Shown piece by piece: positions 60,816 to 64,000 of a DNA stretch of 64,000 nucleotides. Under the pieces are notes generated by a model, which did no database searches, was not told the origin of the DNA, and saw only the letters and a program-made list of their open reading frames with translations. How positions within the stretch are numbered: the stretch's first letter is position 1; the number at the start of each line of letters is the position of its first letter. The DNA comes from CALRWV02 sp943371965 (GTDB lineage Bacteria; Bacteroidota; JABWAT01). The translations under genes were made by a program, and so were the position numbers. Location: positions 1-64,000 of the forward strand of contig CALRWV020000004.1 of assembly GCA_943371965.1 (NCBI GenBank), written 5' to 3'.

Positions 60816-62657
60816 TTATTTCCCCAACCACGCAGCTCTTATTTTCAACTGATCATCTGTTGGATTTTTAAGTGGAGAAAGTTTGTTGAATTTTAAAATT
60901 TCGGTTTTAAATACCGAAGCAGAAAGCAAAACTTTCTGGTCATTTCTCATTACTTCTACTGAAAGTTTATCACCTTCCTTAACACTCTTTTCCCAGGCCA
61001 ATCTGTTTTTTCTGAATTGTCTCGGCTCCATGTTTTCACCGTTCAAAGTCAGAATTTCATCTCCAGCTTTATAACCCATTTTTTTACCGAATTCATTCAT
61101 TAAGGTGTCAGATTCAACAAAAAATACATTTTTTGCCGGATTATATTTTAACGGTACCCCACCAAGTGAGAAATCCAATTCCTTATATTCCCTGATATAT
61201 TCGTAACCGATATAATTCAAAACTTCATTTAATGGCAATGGATTTCCGCTTTCAACAAAATCAGTAAAAAATGTTCTGATTTCAGGGTAAGTCATCCGGG
61301 TAATTACATCAAATAATTCTTCGTCTTTGAATGATGTCGTCTTTGGGTATTTTTTTGAAAGTTCGGCAATCAAATCTTTGAGTCCTGTTTTTCCATTTGA
61401 AAGTTTTCTTAGTTTTAAATCAAGACACAAACTGATCAAGGCTCCCTTTTCATAAACATTGGTGTATTGACGCGCATACTTATCCAGAGCACCTGAAGAA
61501 AGTTCTGTAAAGGGAAGTGTATCGTTATATCGCGTTTGGGAATTTCCGATTTTTTCCTTCATTACATTCATAAAATAGTCGATATCTGTCAATCCTTCGC
61601 GCAACTGAACATAGTGCGCAGTGTATTCAGTCTGTCCTTCATACAACCATAAATGCTTTGACATTTTCGGATTGATGTAGTCAAAGTCTCCAATTTCTTC
61701 TGAATGAATTGCCAATGGTGTTACAATATGATAAAATTCATGGGCAGCAACATCACGAAGTGCCTGTGCAATCTCATGTTCTTCAGTTTCAGGCATGTAA
61801 AGCAATGTTGAATAGGAATGCTCAAGAGCACCAAACGCACCTGAATTGCTTCTACCGTCTTCCAAAGCAATCAGAAAAGCATATTTGTTAACCGGTAATT
61901 TTCCACCCAGATATTTTGCGGCGGCATTCAGCAAATCCTGAATATTTTTGGAAACACTTTTTGCTTTCACTTTCCCTTTTGGTGAATAAACGGAGACGAG
62001 GACTTCTGAACCTGCAATATTGAGAACAGCTGTATCAGGTTTGGAATAAAGAATTGGCGAATCAACCAGATGCATATAGGAATCAAGTTTAAACACATCG
62101 GATGAATTATCTGATCTTACCGGAATCAAAGCAGTTGATCCATAAAATGCTTTTGGTTTCTCTATATTGATTTCGAATTCTTTATTTTTCATTCCTTCAA
62201 AATACCCAAACATGGTTGGTGTACTGATAACAAAAAGGCTGTCAACTTCAAAGCTTGTACCGACTGGTTCAAATAATTTGTTTGGCAAATCTGAATCCCA
62301 GGTATCATCAACTGTGTAGGTAATTTTTGCAAGAGTTCTGGCATTTGAAATTTTCCAGGAATTATCATCGGTTTTCTCAACAGCAAGTTCTTTGCCGGAA
62401 CCGTCGAATGCTTTAAAATCAGAAACAAAACGTCCGAAATCATAAATCGCGTAAGTTCCTGGAACCATTTTTGGAAGATGATACATAATTTCATCTGAAC
62501 TGATTACAGGTGGAATTAATTCTATAACTGTTTGATCATTCTTAATTTCCTTTAAGTTCAGATAAAAGTGGTAAGAGTCATTCTGTGTGCTTCTGGTTAA
62601 ATTGGAAGTTGAACATCCGATCAGCAGAATAAAGACGCCATAAAGCATTTTTTTCAT
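60816..62657 (-). CDS. M61-family metallopeptidase lipoprotein with PDZ domain
   Basis: 613 aa. The signal MLYGVFILLIGC gives a lipobox Cys at about residue 15. Zinc site HEFYH followed by a Glu in the HSEEIGDF region fits the M61 glycyl-aminopeptidase family (HExxH). A C-terminal PDZ (KMGYKAGDEILTLNGENMEP) follows. AAAGGAAA lies before the ATG at 62657; the upstream ATG (62693) would add 12 poor residues. On the minus strand, CGAAGATA at 62697-62704 gives a -7 TATCTTCG. Exact substrate unknown. Confidence 0.88.
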   Translation of the reverse strand: MKKMLYGVFILLIGCSTSNLTRSTQNDSYHFYLNLKEIKNDQTVIELIPPVISSDEIMYHLPKMVPGTYAIYDFGRFVSDFKAFDGSGKELAVEKTDDNSWKISNARTLAKITYTVDDTWDSDLPNKLFEPVGTSFEVDSLFVISTPTMFGYFEGMKNKEFEINIEKPKAFYGSTALIPVRSDNSSDVFKLDSYMHLVDSPILYSKPDTAVLNIAGSEVLVSVYSPKGKVKAKSVSKNIQDLLNAAAKYLGGKLPVNKYAFLIALEDGRSNSGAFGALEHSYSTLLYMPETEEHEIAQALRDVAAHEFYHIVTPLAIHSEEIGDFDYINPKMSKHLWLYEGQTEYTAHYVQLREGLTDIDYFMNVMKEKIGNSQTRYNDTLPFTELSSGALDKYARQYTNVYEKGALISLCLDLKLRKLSNGKTGLKDLIAELSKKYPKTTSFKDEELFDVITRMTYPEIRTFFTDFVESGNPLPLNEVLNYIGYEYIREYKELDFSLGGVPLKYNPAKNVFFVESDTLMNEFGKKMGYKAGDEILTLNGENMEPRQFRKNRLAWEKSVKEGDKLSVEVMRNDQKVLLSASVFKTEILKFNKLSPLKNPTDDQLKIRAAWLGK

Positions 62658-62875
62658 TGAAGAATTTCCTTTTTGGTTTTTTAAAAACGGCACCTACGAA
62701 GATAAGGTTGGAAAGTTGGGAAAGATTGTGTTACAATTTCTTAATAAAAATACTGCAGCAAAAAATCTTCATTGAACCTTGTGGCAGCTATCAAAATCCC
62801 AGTTGAAAAACTGTTCAGGCTATTCTTGCTTCTGATTGTGATAATTTAATATTTTTACTTGAAAAAAGGAATACA

Positions 62876-63376
62876 ATGTCAAATCCAATAGATTCAGAAA
62901 AGGCCTTAACTATGACAGTTCTCATGACACCTGATATGGCAAATTTTGCCGGGAATGTACATGGAGGGACAATCCTGAAATTTCTGGATCAGGTTGCTTA
63001 TGCCTGTGCTTCACGTTATTCAGGAAAATATGTGGTGACAATGGCTGTTGATTATGTTCAATTTAAAGCGCCAATTTATGTTGGTGAGCTAGTAACTTTT
63101 ATGGCATCGGTAAATTTTACAGGTAACACTTCAATGGAAGTAGGAATAAAAGTAGTAGCCGAAAATGTAAGAATGAAATCAGTTCGACATACCAATTCCT
63201 GCTATTTTACCATGATTGCGGTGGATGAAAATGGTAAACCGTCTCCTGTAAAACCCCTGATACTTAGTAATGAAACAGATAAACTGCGTTTTGAATTGGC
63301 TAAAACCAGAAAGGAAATGAGAGTGGAGTTTGCAAAAAAACATGATAATCTTCATTCTGAAATCAGTAAAAAATAA
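62876..63376 (+). CDS. Acyl-CoA thioesterase (YciA-like hotdog)
   Basis: 166 aa hotdog-fold thioesterase. Key region PDMANFAGNVHGGTILKFLD (Asn/His and the Gly-Gly helix start with Asp late), with VDYVQFKAPIYVGELV and RMKSVRHTNSCYFTMIAVDE, typical of the cytoplasmic acyl-CoA thioesterase/YciA family. Hydrolyses acyl-CoA to free acid and CoA. GGAAT lies just upstream of the ATG. Chain-length preference unknown. Confidence 0.9.
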   Translation: MSNPIDSEKALTMTVLMTPDMANFAGNVHGGTILKFLDQVAYACASRYSGKYVVTMAVDYVQFKAPIYVGELVTFMASVNFTGNTSMEVGIKVVAENVRMKSVRHTNSCYFTMIAVDENGKPSPVKPLILSNETDKLRFELAKTRKEMRVEFAKKHDNLHSEISKK

Positions 63377-63569
63377 ATTGGATTACTTTTTCACTTAAAA
63401 CAGTTTTCAGTACTGATTACTGCTATTATATTATTTGTGATATGCAATAACAAAGCATGCCCCTATTCCTGAACATTGTTGCGCAAAAAAATACGGTTTT
63501 GTAGTTTCACCAAATTAAATCCGCTTTGGTAATCTTACCGTATTTTTAGCAACACATGAGGGACAAGAA

Positions 63570-64000
63570 ATGAAACGTTTTAAATTATTCAATCTGATTC
63601 TAAGTATAATTGTATTATCACTTTCATCCACTTTAATTTTTGCCGGAAATGTTTCAGGTTCAATGGGAAATGACACAACCTGGACAGTTTCGGATAATCC
63701 AACTTTTGTGACAGGAGCTTTCATAATCCCTGCCGGAAAAACATTAACAATTGAACCGGGTGTTACAGTAAAATTCAATTCGGGAGCCTCACTTGTTGTT
63801 GCAGGAAAAATCGTGGCATCAGGTACTTATTTGAACTCAATTACCTTTACTTCAAATTCAGGATCACCATCACCGGGCGATTGGAATGGGATTGAATTCC
63901 AATCAACTACAAATGTCGGGTCAACATTCAATTACTGCATCGTTCTTTATGGTGGAGGAGGAACCAATGCTTCCAATATCTATTATAAAACCGGTGCATT
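63570..64000 (+). CDS. Secreted right-handed beta-helix protein, N-terminal part (runs off window)
   Basis: The ATG at 63570 has GAGGGA 6 bases upstream. Signal peptide about 1-26 (LSLSSTLIFAG). A region then reads GTLTIEPGVTVKF-like (KTLTIEPGVTVKFNSGASLV) and ITFTSNSGSPSPGDWNGIEF, a pattern common in Bacteroidota/Ignavibacteria surface parallel beta-helix proteins, often carrying a T9SS C-terminal domain. The end lies beyond the window. TTG-N20-TAGTTTCA (63479-63509) may be its promoter. Confidence 0.8.
   Translation, partial: MKRFKLFNLILSIIVLSLSSTLIFAGNVSGSMGNDTTWTVSDNPTFVTGAFIIPAGKTLTIEPGVTVKFNSGASLVVAGKIVASGTYLNSITFTSNSGSPSPGDWNGIEFQSTTNVGSTFNYCIVLYGGGGTNASNIYYKTGA

Noticed and set aside
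60766..60831. ATG-initiated longer form of the four-helix-bundle protein
   Set aside because: The extra 22 residues derive from the repeat tract and overlap the peptidase gene end; AAAGGAG supports the TTG at 60765.

Overview
The window (low GC, roughly 37 % by eye) looks like a chromosome segment of an environmental member of the Bacteroidota/Chlorobi/Ignavibacteria (FCB) group. Reasons: a type IX secretion protein SprA at the left edge; a secreted protein with an NYPNPFNPETTIQF-type C-terminal sorting domain; bacillithiol deacetylase BshB1; a eukaryote-like single-chain glycyl-tRNA synthetase; the ligase-associated exonuclease/ligase pair; many outer-membrane barrel and lipoprotein genes; and promoters resembling the Bacteroidota pattern TTG-N18-20-TAnnTTTG. 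No rRNA, tRNA, CRISPR array, integrase or insertion-sequence transposase was seen.

Layout. 1-6.5 kb: SprA (partial), GlnD-like uridylyltransferase and MurI. 6.6-11 kb: TPR protein and glycogen phosphorylase, convergent across a block of palindromes. 11-15 kb: AlkA-like glycosylase, alpha/beta hydrolase, RlmI-like methyltransferase, barrel protein. 15-20 kb (minus): TlpA-DUF3738 protein, hexapeptide acyltransferase, CoA-disulfide reductase with rhodanese, TrhP. 20-29.8 kb: small membrane proteins, glutathione peroxidase, BshB1, peptide deformylase, FAD oxidoreductase, NAD-dependent epimerase, YceH, a GxxExxY protein with a premature stop, PfpI and an AT-rich lipoprotein. 30-38 kb: serine hydrolase, GNAT, SRPBCC, CorA, then three GT9 heptosyltransferase-like genes and a glycosyltransferase 2 gene (lipopolysaccharide core assembly). 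38-44 kb: T9SS cargo, GlyRS, ligase-associated exonuclease and a divergent ATP-dependent DNA ligase homologue that has lost its adenylation lysine. 44-54.6 kb: DUF47/PiT phosphate uptake, barrel and lipoprotein pair, TPR protein, RuvB, LiaF-like protein, pyrimidine phosphorylase. 54.6-64 kb: barrel protein, PyrE, Ppk1 and Ppx (polyphosphate turnover), a four-helix-bundle protein, M61 peptidase, acyl-CoA thioesterase and the start of a beta-helix secreted protein.

The most striking non-genic signal is the intergenic DNA. Many gaps carry members of several repeat families built on about 7-bp (GAGTWAT, GTTGAAT, GGATTA, GACCACA, GGAACAA, CCATTAC) or 9-bp (AATACGAAA) periods, often arranged as imperfect inverted repeats. 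They abut or enter gene ends. They create artefactual N-terminal extensions for glgP, pyrE and an SRPBCC gene, and appear to encode the hydrophobic core of one signal peptide. Two small accessory genes, GxxExxY and four-helix bundle, sit inside such elements.

The best functional lead is the exonuclease/pseudo-ligase pair at 41.1-43.9 kb. The exonuclease has its metal-binding motifs intact, while the ligase homologue keeps the fold signature but lacks the catalytic lysine and other nucleotidyltransferase residues.
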